A DNA stretch of 17,887 nucleotides from Candidatus Didemnitutus sp. (lineage in GTDB: Bacteria > Verrucomicrobiota > Verrucomicrobiia > Opitutales > Opitutaceae): the NCBI GenBank assembly GCA_030682505.1, contig JAUXOH010000169.1, positions 1 to 17,887 on the forward strand. Direction: 5' to 3'. The translations under genes were made by a program, and so were the position numbers. The notes beneath the pieces were generated by a model. It saw only the letters and a program-made list of their open reading frames with translations. It was not told where the DNA came from and searched no databases. Positions 1 through 7,030 of this stretch are shown piece by piece (the first letter of the stretch is position 1; every line of letters starts with the position of its first letter).

Positions 1-1169
1 GTGCGGCCGATGGCCATGGCCTCGCCGACCGACTTCATCGCCGAGGTGAGGGTCGTGTTGGCGCCGGGGAATTTCTCAAAGGCGAAACGCGGCATCTTGG
101 TGACGACATAATCGATCGTCGGTTCGAAGCTCGCGGGCGTCAGCCGCGTGATGTCGTTGCGCAGCTCGTCGAGCGTGTAGCCGACGGCCAGCTTGGCCGC
201 GATCTTGGCGATCGGAAAACCGGTCGCCTTTGACGCACGCGCCGAGGAGCGCGAGACGCGCCGATTCATCTCGATCACCACCTGCCGGCCGGTCTGCGGA
301 TCGACGGAAAATTGGATGTTCGAACCGCCGGTCTCGACGCCGATATCGCGGATGACCGCAAACGAGGCGTCGCGCATCACCTGGTATTCCTTGTCGGTGA
401 GGGTCAGCGCCGGGGCCACGGTGATGGAGTCGCCGGTGTGGACGCCCATCGGGTCAAAATTCTCGATCGAGCAGATGACGACACACTGGTCCTTGTGGTC
501 GCGCATGACTTCCATCTCGTATTCCTTCCAGCCGAGCAGGCACTCTTCGACCAGCACCTCGGTGGTCGGCGAAGCTTCGAGGCCGCCGGCGACGATCTGT
601 TCGAACTCCTCACGATTGTAGGCAATGCCCCCACCCGTGCCGCCGAGCGTGAAGGACGGGCGAATAATCAAGGGGAAAGCCCCGATCTCCTCGGCGGCCC
701 GGCGGGCTTCGTCGAGCGTGTGCGCCGTGCGGGACTTCGCGACGTCGAGGCCGATCTTGAGCATCGCGTCTTTGAAAAGTTGGCGGTCTTCACCCTTCTC
801 AATCGCCGGGGGCTTCGCCCCGATCATTTCCACGCCGTATTTTTCGAGGATGCCGGCCTTGTCGAGTTGCAGCGAAAGATTGAGGGCCGTCTGGCCGCCT
901 AGGGTCGGAAGGAGGGCGGAGGGACGCTCCTTCGCGATGATCTTCTCCAAAATATCAACCGTCAGTGGCTCGATGTAGGTGACATCGGCGAATTCTGGAT
1001 CGGTCATGATCGTGGCCGGATTGGAGTTAACCAAAATGACCTTGTAGCCCTCTTCCTTGAGGGCCTTGCACGCTTGGGTGCCGGAGTAGTCGAACTCGCA
1101 GGCCTGGCCGATAATGATCGGGCCAGCGCCGATGATCAGGATGGATTTGAGGTCGGTGCGTTTAGGCAT
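1..1169 (-). CDS. carB: Carbamoyl-phosphate synthase large subunit, N-terminal part (partial)
   Basis: This encodes the ammonia/bicarbonate-using synthetase subunit that makes carbamoyl phosphate for arginine and pyrimidines in the cytoplasm. Translating the minus strand from the ATG at 1169 gives 389 residues with no internal stop; the rest lies beyond the left edge (a full CarB has about 1070-1100 residues). The start reads MPKRTDLKSILIIGAGPIII, the typical CarB opening. The N-terminal ATP-grasp domain follows, with RPSFTLGGTGGG, GWKEYEMEVMRD, SIENFDPMGVHTGDS and PASFEPTIDYVVTK. The metal/ATP segment around residue 302 reads EMNRRVSRSSARASKATG, where E. coli has NPR and SSALAS, so two arginines (303, 311) stand at unusual places. 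No Shine-Dalgarno sequence precedes the start. It lies 114 bases downstream of the broken response regulator and probably has its own promoter in that gap. No carA is visible. The family identification is secure. Confidence 0.97.
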   Translation of the reverse strand, partial: MPKRTDLKSILIIGAGPIIIGQACEFDYSGTQACKALKEEGYKVILVNSNPATIMTDPEFADVTYIEPLTVDILEKIIAKERPSALLPTLGGQTALNLSLQLDKAGILEKYGVEMIGAKPPAIEKGEDRQLFKDAMLKIGLDVAKSRTAHTLDEARRAAEEIGAFPLIIRPSFTLGGTGGGIAYNREEFEQIVAGGLEASPTTEVLVEECLLGWKEYEMEVMRDHKDQCVVICSIENFDPMGVHTGDSITVAPALTLTDKEYQVMRDASFAVIRDIGVETGGSNIQFSVDPQTGRQVVIEMNRRVSRSSARASKATGFPIAKIAAKLAVGYTLDELRNDITRLTPASFEPTIDYVVTKMPRFAFEKFPGANTTLTSAMKSVGEAMAIGR

Positions 1170-1259
1170 GAGCGCAGATTTCGCTGAGGGTTGGGCCCGT
1201 CGAAACGCCGCGCAAGCGGGAAAAGAAATTGAGACACAAAACGAGTGGCTCACTTTCGG

Positions 1260-1272
1260 GGGGCGGCGCCCC
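1260..1272 (-). terminator. GC-rich hairpin between response regulator and carB
   Basis: A perfect inverted repeat, GGGGC-(3 nt)-GCCCC, starts about 11 bases after the stop codon of the response-regulator gene on the minus strand. It is short and no T-run follows directly; the first T-run on the minus strand (TTTT) comes about 20 bases later. It could be a weak terminator for the upstream gene, or a chance structure in GC-rich DNA. The rest of the 1170-1283 gap shows no clear promoter that I can defend. Confidence 0.25.
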
Positions 1273-1283
1273 GATCGGTCTCA

Positions 1284-2543
1284 TCAGCCGAGCTTGGCGG
1301 GATCGATGCCGAGGGCTTGGGCCGCCTTGGCCTTGTCGCCCCCACAGGCGTGCAATACGCGGGCGAGATACTTCTTCTCCTGCCCCGCGAGATAATCAGA
1401 CAAAGAGGGCCAGTCCTTCAGCTCGTGCACCCGGAGGGGCAGTTGCTCGGACGTGACGACCCGCGTTTCGGAGGTCGAGATCACTTGCGAAATGACCTGG
1501 GTGAATTCCGCGAGATTGCCCGGCCAACGGTAGGCCTTGATCGTCGCCAGAGCGTCTTCGGTGAATTCAATCTGGTGCGCTTCAAACTGCGGATTGGCCG
1601 ACTTCATTGCCACATCCTTCAGGAGCAGCGGGATGTCTTCCTACCTGTCGCGCAGCGGCGGCATGTTCACCGGCAACGCGGCAATCCGGTAAAAGAGCTC
1701 TTCGTTGAACCCACCTTCCTCCGTCAGTTTTTCGAGGTCAACTTCGGTGGAGCAAATCAGACGCACATTCGCGGCATGGCCGCGCAACACCGACACGAGC
1801 TTCCCTTGCGCGGCCTTGTCGAGGCATTGAATGTGTTGAAGCACCAGCGTGCCCCCCTTGGCTTGCAGCACCCACTTGCCGCCGGAGCCATCCGCTCCGA
1901 GCAGACCTTCGTGCAGCACGTCACCGGTGTGCAACTGGCAATCAATGTTGACGATCGGGCTGCCTGCCGGCGTGCCGGCCAGATGCAACAACTCGGCCGC
2001 AATTTCATGTCCCGCACCGAGTTCGCCCGAAATGAGCACCGGGTTCTGGGCAGTCGCCAGCTTCTTGAGCTGCGTGCTGAGCCGCTTGATTTTCGTGCTG
2101 GTGCCAATGAGCCGGGCGTCAAAGTCGCCCGGTTTGGCGCCACCGCCACCGCCGCCCAACGACTCGCGTTCCGACACGACCATCTTGAATTCAATGCCCC
2201 GCTTGAGCGTCTTGATGAGTTCGTCGACGCGGAAGGGTTTTTGCAGATAATCGAAGGCCCCGTATTTCAGGGCCTGAATCGCGCTCTCCGTGCTCGCATA
2301 GGCGGTCATGATCACGACCACGGCCGACGGATTGTATTGCTTCAGTTGCTTGAGCAACGTGATGCCATCCATCGGCTTCATGTCGATGTCGGCCAGCACT
2401 AGGTCAAAACTCCCGGCCTTGTAACGGATCAGTGCTTTTTCACCATCCGTCGCGAACGCCGTGGTGTAGCCGGTCGGTTGGATGACTGCTTCCAACATCT
2501 CGTGAATGGAGATGAGGTCGTCGACTATGAGAATGGATGGCAT
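1284..2543 (-). pseudogene. NtrC-family response regulator, broken by an in-frame amber codon
   Basis: The start is the ATG at 2543 (MPSILIVDD), chosen over a TTG at 2588 because the receiver fold begins there. Residues 1-115 are a complete receiver domain: acidic pair D8/D9, phosphoacceptor D52, T80 and K102. A poly-glycine linker (130-135) leads to an AAA+ sigma-54-interaction-like domain. Codon 301 is TAG (1641-1643), exactly after MPPLRDR and before EDIPLL, where the family has a K or Q codon. The frame then continues for 118 codons with WPGNLAEF and a Fis-like helix-turn-helix, so one substitution (AAG or CAG to TAG) explains the break. The AAA+ core is also abnormal: Walker A reads GELGAGHE (no lysine), Walker B reads LVLQH (no DE), and the GAFTGA loop is absent. 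The C-terminus stops at GIDPAKLG, short of a full recognition helix. The gene lies 84 bases after pilC on the same strand. Sequencing error could explain the TAG but not the other losses. Confidence 0.85.
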
Positions 2544-2627
2544 AACAAAACGGGTTTTGACCCTGCAACTCGGCCACGTCGCATGCAAGCGACATTGCGT
2601 AAATTGTCGGTAAAGGAGTTCCGGACC

Positions 2628-3764
2628 TTAAACTCCACCGGCAACCGCACCAAGTTGAAAGATGGGGAGGAACATCGCCATGACGATGCCGCCCACCACC
2701 ACCCCAAGGAAAACGATCAGCAGCGGCTCGATCAGGGAGGTCAGCGCCGCCACCGTGGCGTCGCACTCCGTATCGTAGAAATCAGCGACCTTGTTCATCA
2801 TGCCGTCCACGTTACCGGTGGATTCACCGGCCTTAACCATGTGCTTCATCATGGGTGGAAAGAACTCATTGGCCGCCATTACTTCGGAAACCTGGCCACC
2901 CTGCGAGACGTGCTTGGAGATTTCGCTGCATGCCTCCTCCACCTGCACCATGCCCGAGGCCGAAGCGACGATCTCCAGCGTGCGCAGGATCGGCACGCCC
3001 GAGCGCATGAGCGTGGCATAGGTGCGGCAGAAACGGGAAAGTGCAATCTTGTGCACGAGCGAGCCAAAGATCGGCGCGCGAACCAGGAAGAGATCCTTCT
3101 GGCGCCGGCCGACCGGGGTCGCCGTATATTTTTGCATGAACTTAAAGATGGCAAAACAAACGATGAGGATGGCCCACCACCACGCCTTCATGAAATCGCT
3201 CAAATCAATGAGCAACTGGGTGGGCGTCGGCAGCTTGGCGCCAAAATCGGCAAACATTTCGGCGAAAACCGGGATGACGAAAATGAGCAGCACGTTGACC
3301 AGAGCGACGGCGAGGCCGATGACCGCCACCGGGTAGGTCATTGCGGACTTGACCTTCTTGGTAAGTTTGACCGACGACTCAAAATAGGACGCCACCTTGC
3401 CCAGGATCTCCGCCAAACCACCGGACGCTTCGCCCGCTTCCACCATGGAGATGAAAAGGTTGTTGAAGGAATTGGGAAATTTCTTGACCGATTGCGAAAA
3501 CGACGTGCCGGTGGCAATGTCATTGCGCACGTCCCGGATCACGATGCGGAAAATCTGGTCCTCGGTCTGGTCCTGCAGCGCTTCCAAGCACGAAACGAGC
3601 GGCAAACCGGCCTGCAGGAGCGAGGCGAGCTGACCTGTAAAAATGGCGAGCTCGCCCATGTCCAACTTGTAGGACTTGGCCTTCTTCTCGAGGGCCTTTT
3701 GCTTCGCAAGATTTTGCGCGGCCAATACAGCAGACTTGGGTTTCGCGGCAGCGGTGGTGGCCAT
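2628..3764 (-). CDS. pilC: Type IV pilus / type II secretion inner-membrane platform protein PilC/GspF
   Basis: This is a platform protein of the type IV pilus or type II secretion machine in the inner membrane, where it couples the cytoplasmic ATPase to pilin assembly. Its 378 residues are close to the usual 400. It has a basic, Ala/Lys-rich N-terminus of about 35 residues, then two T2SSF domains (about 38-165 and 240-365). Each carries the helical motif with a conserved GE: VEAGEASG near 108-115 and VKAGESTG near 310-317. Hydrophobic segments lie at about 144-170, 194-210 and 345-368, the classic three. The start is the ATG at 3764; only a weak GAG precedes it. The gene heads a minus-strand unit with the damaged response regulator 84 bases downstream. 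No pilB, pilT or pilin gene is present, so PilC and GspF cannot be told apart. The 115 bases upstream hold a small hairpin (3839-3851, GAAGC-GGA-GCTTC). Confidence 0.93.
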   Translation of the reverse strand: MATTAAAKPKSAVLAAQNLAKQKALEKKAKSYKLDMGELAIFTGQLASLLQAGLPLVSCLEALQDQTEDQIFRIVIRDVRNDIATGTSFSQSVKKFPNSFNNLFISMVEAGEASGGLAEILGKVASYFESSVKLTKKVKSAMTYPVAVIGLAVALVNVLLIFVIPVFAEMFADFGAKLPTPTQLLIDLSDFMKAWWWAILIVCFAIFKFMQKYTATPVGRRQKDLFLVRAPIFGSLVHKIALSRFCRTYATLMRSGVPILRTLEIVASASGMVQVEEACSEISKHVSQGGQVSEVMAANEFFPPMMKHMVKAGESTGNVDGMMNKVADFYDTECDATVAALTSLIEPLLIVFLGVVVGGIVMAMFLPIFQLGAVAGGV

Positions 3765-3879
3765 ATGGCTCGGTTAAAGACGATGGGCTCTGGGCTCGCA
3801 ACCCTTTCCTGTCCCCCACCGGACTTTAACAAAAGCTTGAAGCGGAGCTTCGCACCGACACTGTGACCACGCTGTGCTC

Positions 3880-3953
3880 GCGGGCATAGTTTAGTGGTAA
3901 AACTCCTGTCTTCCAAACAGGTATCGTCGGTTCGATTCCGTCTGCCCGCACCA
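3880..3953 (+). tRNA. tRNA-Gly (anticodon UCC), CCA encoded
   Basis: A complete cloverleaf reading GGA/GGG glycine codons. The acceptor stem GCGGGCA (3880-3886) pairs with TGCCCGC (3943-3949), followed by discriminator A (3950) and genome-encoded CCA (3951-3953). The D arm contains GTTTAGTGGTAAAAC. The anticodon stem CCTGT/ACAGG closes the loop CTTCCAA, giving anticodon TCC at 3912-3914. The T loop is TTCGATT with stem GTCGG/CCGTC, which leaves one U-U mismatch at the second pair (3927/3941). The discriminator is A rather than the U typical of many bacterial tRNA-Gly. The gene stands alone between the divergent pilC and the downstream rsmE on the same strand. Confidence 0.97.
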
Positions 3954-4047
3954 TCGGGAATCGCCTCCAAGCGCACCGGGGTTCTCCGCCCGGCGTCTGC
4001 GCCTGCCCTCTCCCAACCCTCGCGCCGGGCCGAATCGCCAACCTCTC

Positions 4048-4785
4048 GTGAATCTCGCCCTCTTTTCGCCGGACGAAATTTCCCACCCCCTGCCTCGCTC
4101 GGACCGCCGCGCCCGGCACGTCCTCGACGTCTTGCACGGCACGGTCGGCACGCAGTTTGACGTCGGCCTCGTCAATGGCCCGCGGGGCAAGGCCACGGTG
4201 CAATCCATCGACGCCGAGGCAATCTCGCTGGCCTTCGAGTGGACCGTCCCTCCTCCCGCCGCCGATCCCATCACGTTGTTGATCGGTCTTTCGCGCCCGC
4301 AAACAGCCCGGGATATTCTGCGCGAGGCCACGACACTTGGCGTCAGTGCGATCCACTTTGTCGCCACGGAAAAGACCGAACCGGGCTACGCCCACAGCAC
4401 CCTTTGGCGCGACGGGGAATGGCAACGCCATGTCTTGGCCGGAGCCGAACAGGCGTTTTCGACGCAAGTTCCAACCGTCACGGCGGATTCAAAGCTCGCT
4501 GCCGCCCTGACAACGTTGCCGCCCGAAGTCCTGCGGCTGGCCCTCGACAACTACGAGGCCACGGCACCGCTGGCAGGTTACGCCGGCTGGCGCGACGCCT
4601 CCCCGGCCACACCGGTGGTGCTCGCCTTCGGTCCGGAGCGCGGCTGGTCCCCCCGCGACCGACAAGAACTCAAAACCGCCGATTTTCCCTTCGTCCACCT
4701 CGGATCCCGGGTCTACCGACTCGAAACCGCGGTCATCGCTGCGTTGACCCTCGTCAAATCCGCCCGCGGCACTTGGTCGGCTTGA
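4048..4785 (+). CDS. rsmE: 16S rRNA (uracil(1498)-N3)-methyltransferase RsmE
   Basis: This SAM-dependent SPOUT-family enzyme methylates N3 of U1498 (E. coli numbering) in 16S rRNA of the small subunit. The 245 residues match the family length. Residues 1-70 form the PUA-like RNA-binding part (RSDRRARHVLDVLHG, then LVNGPRGKATV). The C-terminal knot holds the SAM-binding signatures: LLIGLSRPQTARDILREATT near 77-96, FGPERGWS at 194-201, and LGSRVYRLETA at 218-228, matching the family RxxRxETA motif. The start is a GTG at 4048; no ATG fits in frame nearby and no Shine-Dalgarno sequence is seen. It lies 94 bases after tRNA-Gly on the same strand and converges on rsmD, with only 21 bases between the stops and no obvious terminator. 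Confidence 0.93.
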   Translation: MNLALFSPDEISHPLPRSDRRARHVLDVLHGTVGTQFDVGLVNGPRGKATVQSIDAEAISLAFEWTVPPPAADPITLLIGLSRPQTARDILREATTLGVSAIHFVATEKTEPGYAHSTLWRDGEWQRHVLAGAEQAFSTQVPTVTADSKLAAALTTLPPEVLRLALDNYEATAPLAGYAGWRDASPATPVVLAFGPERGWSPRDRQELKTADFPFVHLGSRVYRLETAVIAALTLVKSARGTWSA

Positions 4786-4806
4786 GCCAAACGCAATCCG
4801 AGACGG

Positions 4807-5370
4807 TTATGCTTTCCGGAAGAAACTCACCGTCGGTTGGTGCGCCCCCTTGCCAAGACGCTTCACGCAGGTCCACCCAACGGGCGAGAGCTCCAACTCC
4901 CCGGGCATTTCGAAAATGATCACCGGGTCCTCGTGCGAAGAAAGCAGGTCGGATAGATTTGTAAATAATTTCAAGCCAACTGCTTCAATGATCTCATAGG
5001 GTGGATCGATAAAGACGAGATCAGGCGCGGCTCCCAGCGAAAGTGATGCCGAGGTCGCATCGCCCGTCAGCACCACGAGGTCATCGATTTCGCGCGCCAG
5101 GCTCTTGCCCACCGCCGCCAGATTTCGCCGAAGACAGGCCACCGCCTTGGGGTTCTTCTCCACAAAGGTCCCGTTCGCCGCTCCGCGACTCAGGGCTTCC
5201 AGTCCGTAAGCCCCGCTGCCCGCGAACAAATCAAGAAACCGCGCGCCCGGGACACGACTGGCAAGACTGGAAAAAACCGCCTGCCGCATTGCGTCCGTGG
5301 CCGGTCGCACGGCGTCGCCCTTGGGGACCGACAAAGGGATGCCACGAGCATTGCCACCGGTTATACGCAT
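4807..5370 (-). CDS. rsmD: 16S rRNA (guanine(966)-N2)-methyltransferase RsmD
   Basis: This Rossmann-fold methyltransferase makes m2G966 in 16S rRNA during small-subunit assembly. The 187 residues equal the usual family length. Diagnostic features are the opening MRITGGNARG, then RPATDAMRQAVFSSL (22-36), the SAM loop LDLFAGSGAYGLEALSRGA (46-64), the acidic E71-K-N-P segment, and the catalytic IDPPYE motif with D122-P-P-Y. The start is the ATG at 5370, preceded by GAG at a usable distance and, on the minus strand, by a TATAAC hexamer 12 bases upstream. That would give a very short or absent leader if it is the -10 box. The gene converges on rsmE and diverges from the repeat protein at 5543. Confidence 0.95.
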   Translation of the reverse strand: MRITGGNARGIPLSVPKGDAVRPATDAMRQAVFSSLASRVPGARFLDLFAGSGAYGLEALSRGAANGTFVEKNPKAVACLRRNLAAVGKSLAREIDDLVVLTGDATSASLSLGAAPDLVFIDPPYEIIEAVGLKLFTNLSDLLSSHEDPVIIFEMPGELELSPVGWTCVKRLGKGAHQPTVSFFRKA

Positions 5371-5382
5371 CGGGAGCTCAAC

Positions 5383-5388
5383 GTTATA
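5383..5388 (-). promoter_or_regulatory. rsmD: Candidate -10 box (TATAAC) for rsmD
   Basis: On the minus strand the hexamer TATAAC matches the sigma-70 -10 consensus at five of six positions and ends 12 bases before the rsmD ATG. The upstream -35 match is poor (TTATTG at a 16-base spacing). If it is used, transcription would start about five bases before the ATG, making the mRNA nearly leaderless. This is a tentative call from consensus matching only. Confidence 0.3.
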
Positions 5389-5467
5389 GTTTCCCCAATA
5401 AAACCAATAATCGGTCGGCGGGATGGAACACTTACAATTGGCTCGGGTTGAAACATACTGTTTGCGC

Positions 5468-5507
5468 CCTCCAGCAGACGGATTTATCTCTCACAATCCT
5501 CTGGAGG
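5468..5507. repeat. Inverted repeat in the rsmD / repeat-protein divergent region
   Basis: CCTCCAG (5468-5474) and CTGGAGG (5501-5507) are perfect reverse complements separated by 26 bases, in the 172-base gap between divergent genes. The right arm plus its flank (TGGAGGTCATCAC) looks like a Shine-Dalgarno sequence but lies 35 bases before the ATG at 5543, with no suitable start next to it. It may be a leader stem-loop, an operator half-site pair, or chance. No convincing sigma-70 promoter is seen for the plus-strand operon in this gap. Confidence 0.3.
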
Positions 5508-5542
5508 TCATCACCTAACTGGCCACCGGAATCACAAAGGCA

Positions 5543-7030
5543 ATGCCTTACCTCGCTCCCCGCATCTTGTCCCGACTTCCCGTCCGGCTGCTCCTCGCAG
5601 TTGGTCTGGTCGGGACGTGTGCGTCAGCCGTGGAACTGAACATGTGGCCGTTGTGGGTCGCCCATCACGACGAGCAAACCGGCGAGGTCACCGCCGCGCA
5701 AGCGCTCGGTCCCCTCTGGCAGGAACGCCGGGAGGCCAACGGCGCAGTCACGCAAGTCTGGCGCCCGATTTTTCTGCGCCAAGTCAACGGCGACCGGACG
5801 ACCAGCCATTTGTTCTATCCCTTTTTCAGCTGGCAACACGACGCCGATTCCTCGGCCTTCACCTTCTTCCAACTTCTCAACCGGAGTCGCACCACGGCGG
5901 CCGACGACTCCGCGGTGGAGAGATTCGACCTGTGGCCGTTCTATTTCTCCCGCCAGACCAACGATCCGGCCACCAGTTATCGTGCCCTCCTGCCCGTGGC
6001 CGGCACCATCAGGCATCGCTTCGGGAAAGACGAACTGACCTGGGTGGCCTTCCCGCTCTATTTTAGGGTCGAGCAGGCCGGCAAGCGCACGCACCACACG
6101 CCCTGGCCCTTGGTGCGCCGCATCGAGGGCAACGGGCATCACGGCTTCGAGTTGTGGCCGCTCGCCGGTTCGCGCGGACGCGCCGGCGACTATCGCGAGC
6201 AATTCGCGCTGTGGCCGCTCCTCTACCGCCAGGAGAAAAACATGTCGGCCCCCGTTCCCGACCGGCGCCTCGGCGTGCTGCCCCTATATACGCGCGAAAC
6301 CGGACCGGGCTACCGCAGCGAGAATTTCCTCTGGCCCTTCTTCGGTTACACCGATCGCACCGAACCCCGACGCTACCATGAAACGCGCTACCTCTGGCCC
6401 TTGCTCGTGCAAGGCCACGGCACCGAACATCAAGTCAACCGCTGGGCTCCCTTTTACTCCCACTCGGTCAACCAGGGCTACGACAAGACCTGGCTGATGT
6501 GGCCGCTGCTCCGCCAGGCCCACTGGCAGGAAGGCGACATCAACCACCAACGCAGCCAGCTGCTGTGGTTTCTTTATTGGTCAAGCGAGCAGCGCAGCCT
6601 CGCCCATCCCGCGGCCGCCCCCGCCTACAAGAAACACCTGTGGCCCCTCCTCAGCGTGTGGGACAACGGCGCCGGGCGCCGGCAATGGCAGACGCTCAGC
6701 CCGCTCGAGGTTTTCTTTCCCACCAACGACACCGTTCGCCAACTCTACACGCCCCTCTTCGCTCTTTTCCGCTACGATCAACGCGCGCCCGGCGAGATGC
6801 GCTGGTCGTTCCTCTGGAGCGCCGTCAGCCACCGGCGCACGCCCACGGAGCGCGAATTTCATCTCGGCCCTCTCTTCAGCACCTCCACCAACCCCGTTGG
6901 CTCCCGCGTCACCCTCGGCGCCGGTTTGCTGAGCTGGCGGCGCGCGGCGGCGGGCCAGCCGTGGAAATTTTCGCTATTCGATTTCCGCCGCTCCTCTGTT
7001 AAGAACGGCACACCGACGGTGTCTCCATGA
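5543..7030 (+). CDS. Exported repeat protein with about 24 W-P-L/F units, first gene of the mla operon
   Basis: I do not recognise this 495-residue protein as a named family. The N-terminus is a signal peptide: arginines at 7, 11 and 15, a hydrophobic LLLAVGLVGT stretch, and a good signal-peptidase I site after ASA (27-29). The lipobox-like VGTC has threonine at -1 and fits poorly. From residue 34 to about 483 a short hydrophobic core, typically LWPL, LWPF or GPLF plus aromatics, recurs at 34, 55, 73, 91, 108, 130, 149, 170, 187, 204, 223, 245, 263, 284, 301, 319, 341, 366, 385, 402, 422, 441, 461 and 478. The mean period is about 19 residues. Between cores lie polar, Arg-rich turns. This suggests repeated beta-strands or hairpins: an outer-membrane barrel, or a periplasmic beta-repeat. 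The stop overlaps the mlaE start (ATGA), implying translational coupling and a role near the Mla lipid transporter. That role is inferred from position only. Confidence 0.85.
   Translation: MPYLAPRILSRLPVRLLLAVGLVGTCASAVELNMWPLWVAHHDEQTGEVTAAQALGPLWQERREANGAVTQVWRPIFLRQVNGDRTTSHLFYPFFSWQHDADSSAFTFFQLLNRSRTTAADDSAVERFDLWPFYFSRQTNDPATSYRALLPVAGTIRHRFGKDELTWVAFPLYFRVEQAGKRTHHTPWPLVRRIEGNGHHGFELWPLAGSRGRAGDYREQFALWPLLYRQEKNMSAPVPDRRLGVLPLYTRETGPGYRSENFLWPFFGYTDRTEPRRYHETRYLWPLLVQGHGTEHQVNRWAPFYSHSVNQGYDKTWLMWPLLRQAHWQEGDINHQRSQLLWFLYWSSEQRSLAHPAAAPAYKKHLWPLLSVWDNGAGRRQWQTLSPLEVFFPTNDTVRQLYTPLFALFRYDQRAPGEMRWSFLWSAVSHRRTPTEREFHLGPLFSTSTNPVGSRVTLGAGLLSWRRAAAGQPWKFSLFDFRRSSVKNGTPTVSP
5642..6991 (+). 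repeat. Protein-level tandem repeat, about 19-residue period
   Basis: About 24 degenerate copies of a [hydrophobic]-W-P-[LF]-[LFY] core, spaced 17-25 residues apart, span nearly the whole mature part of the protein encoded here. The best copies are LWPLAG (204), LWPLLY (223), LWPFFGY (263), LWPLLVQ (284), MWPLLRQ (319) and LWPLL (366). DNA identity between units is low apart from recurring ctgtggccgct-like strings, so the duplications look old. Confidence 0.75.

Noticed and set aside
2139..2156. GCC/ACC triplet run as a possible simple repeat
   Set aside because: It encodes the six-glycine linker between receiver and AAA+ domain and is too short to call a repeat feature.
1245..2402. Plus-strand open frame of 385 codons opposite the response regulator
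   Set aside because: The opposite strand has clear receiver and AAA+ motifs; long antisense frames are expected in GC-rich coding DNA.
2478..3866. Plus-strand open frame of 462 codons
   Set aside because: It is the complement of pilC, with His/Arg/Asp-rich non-protein-like composition and no recognisable motif.
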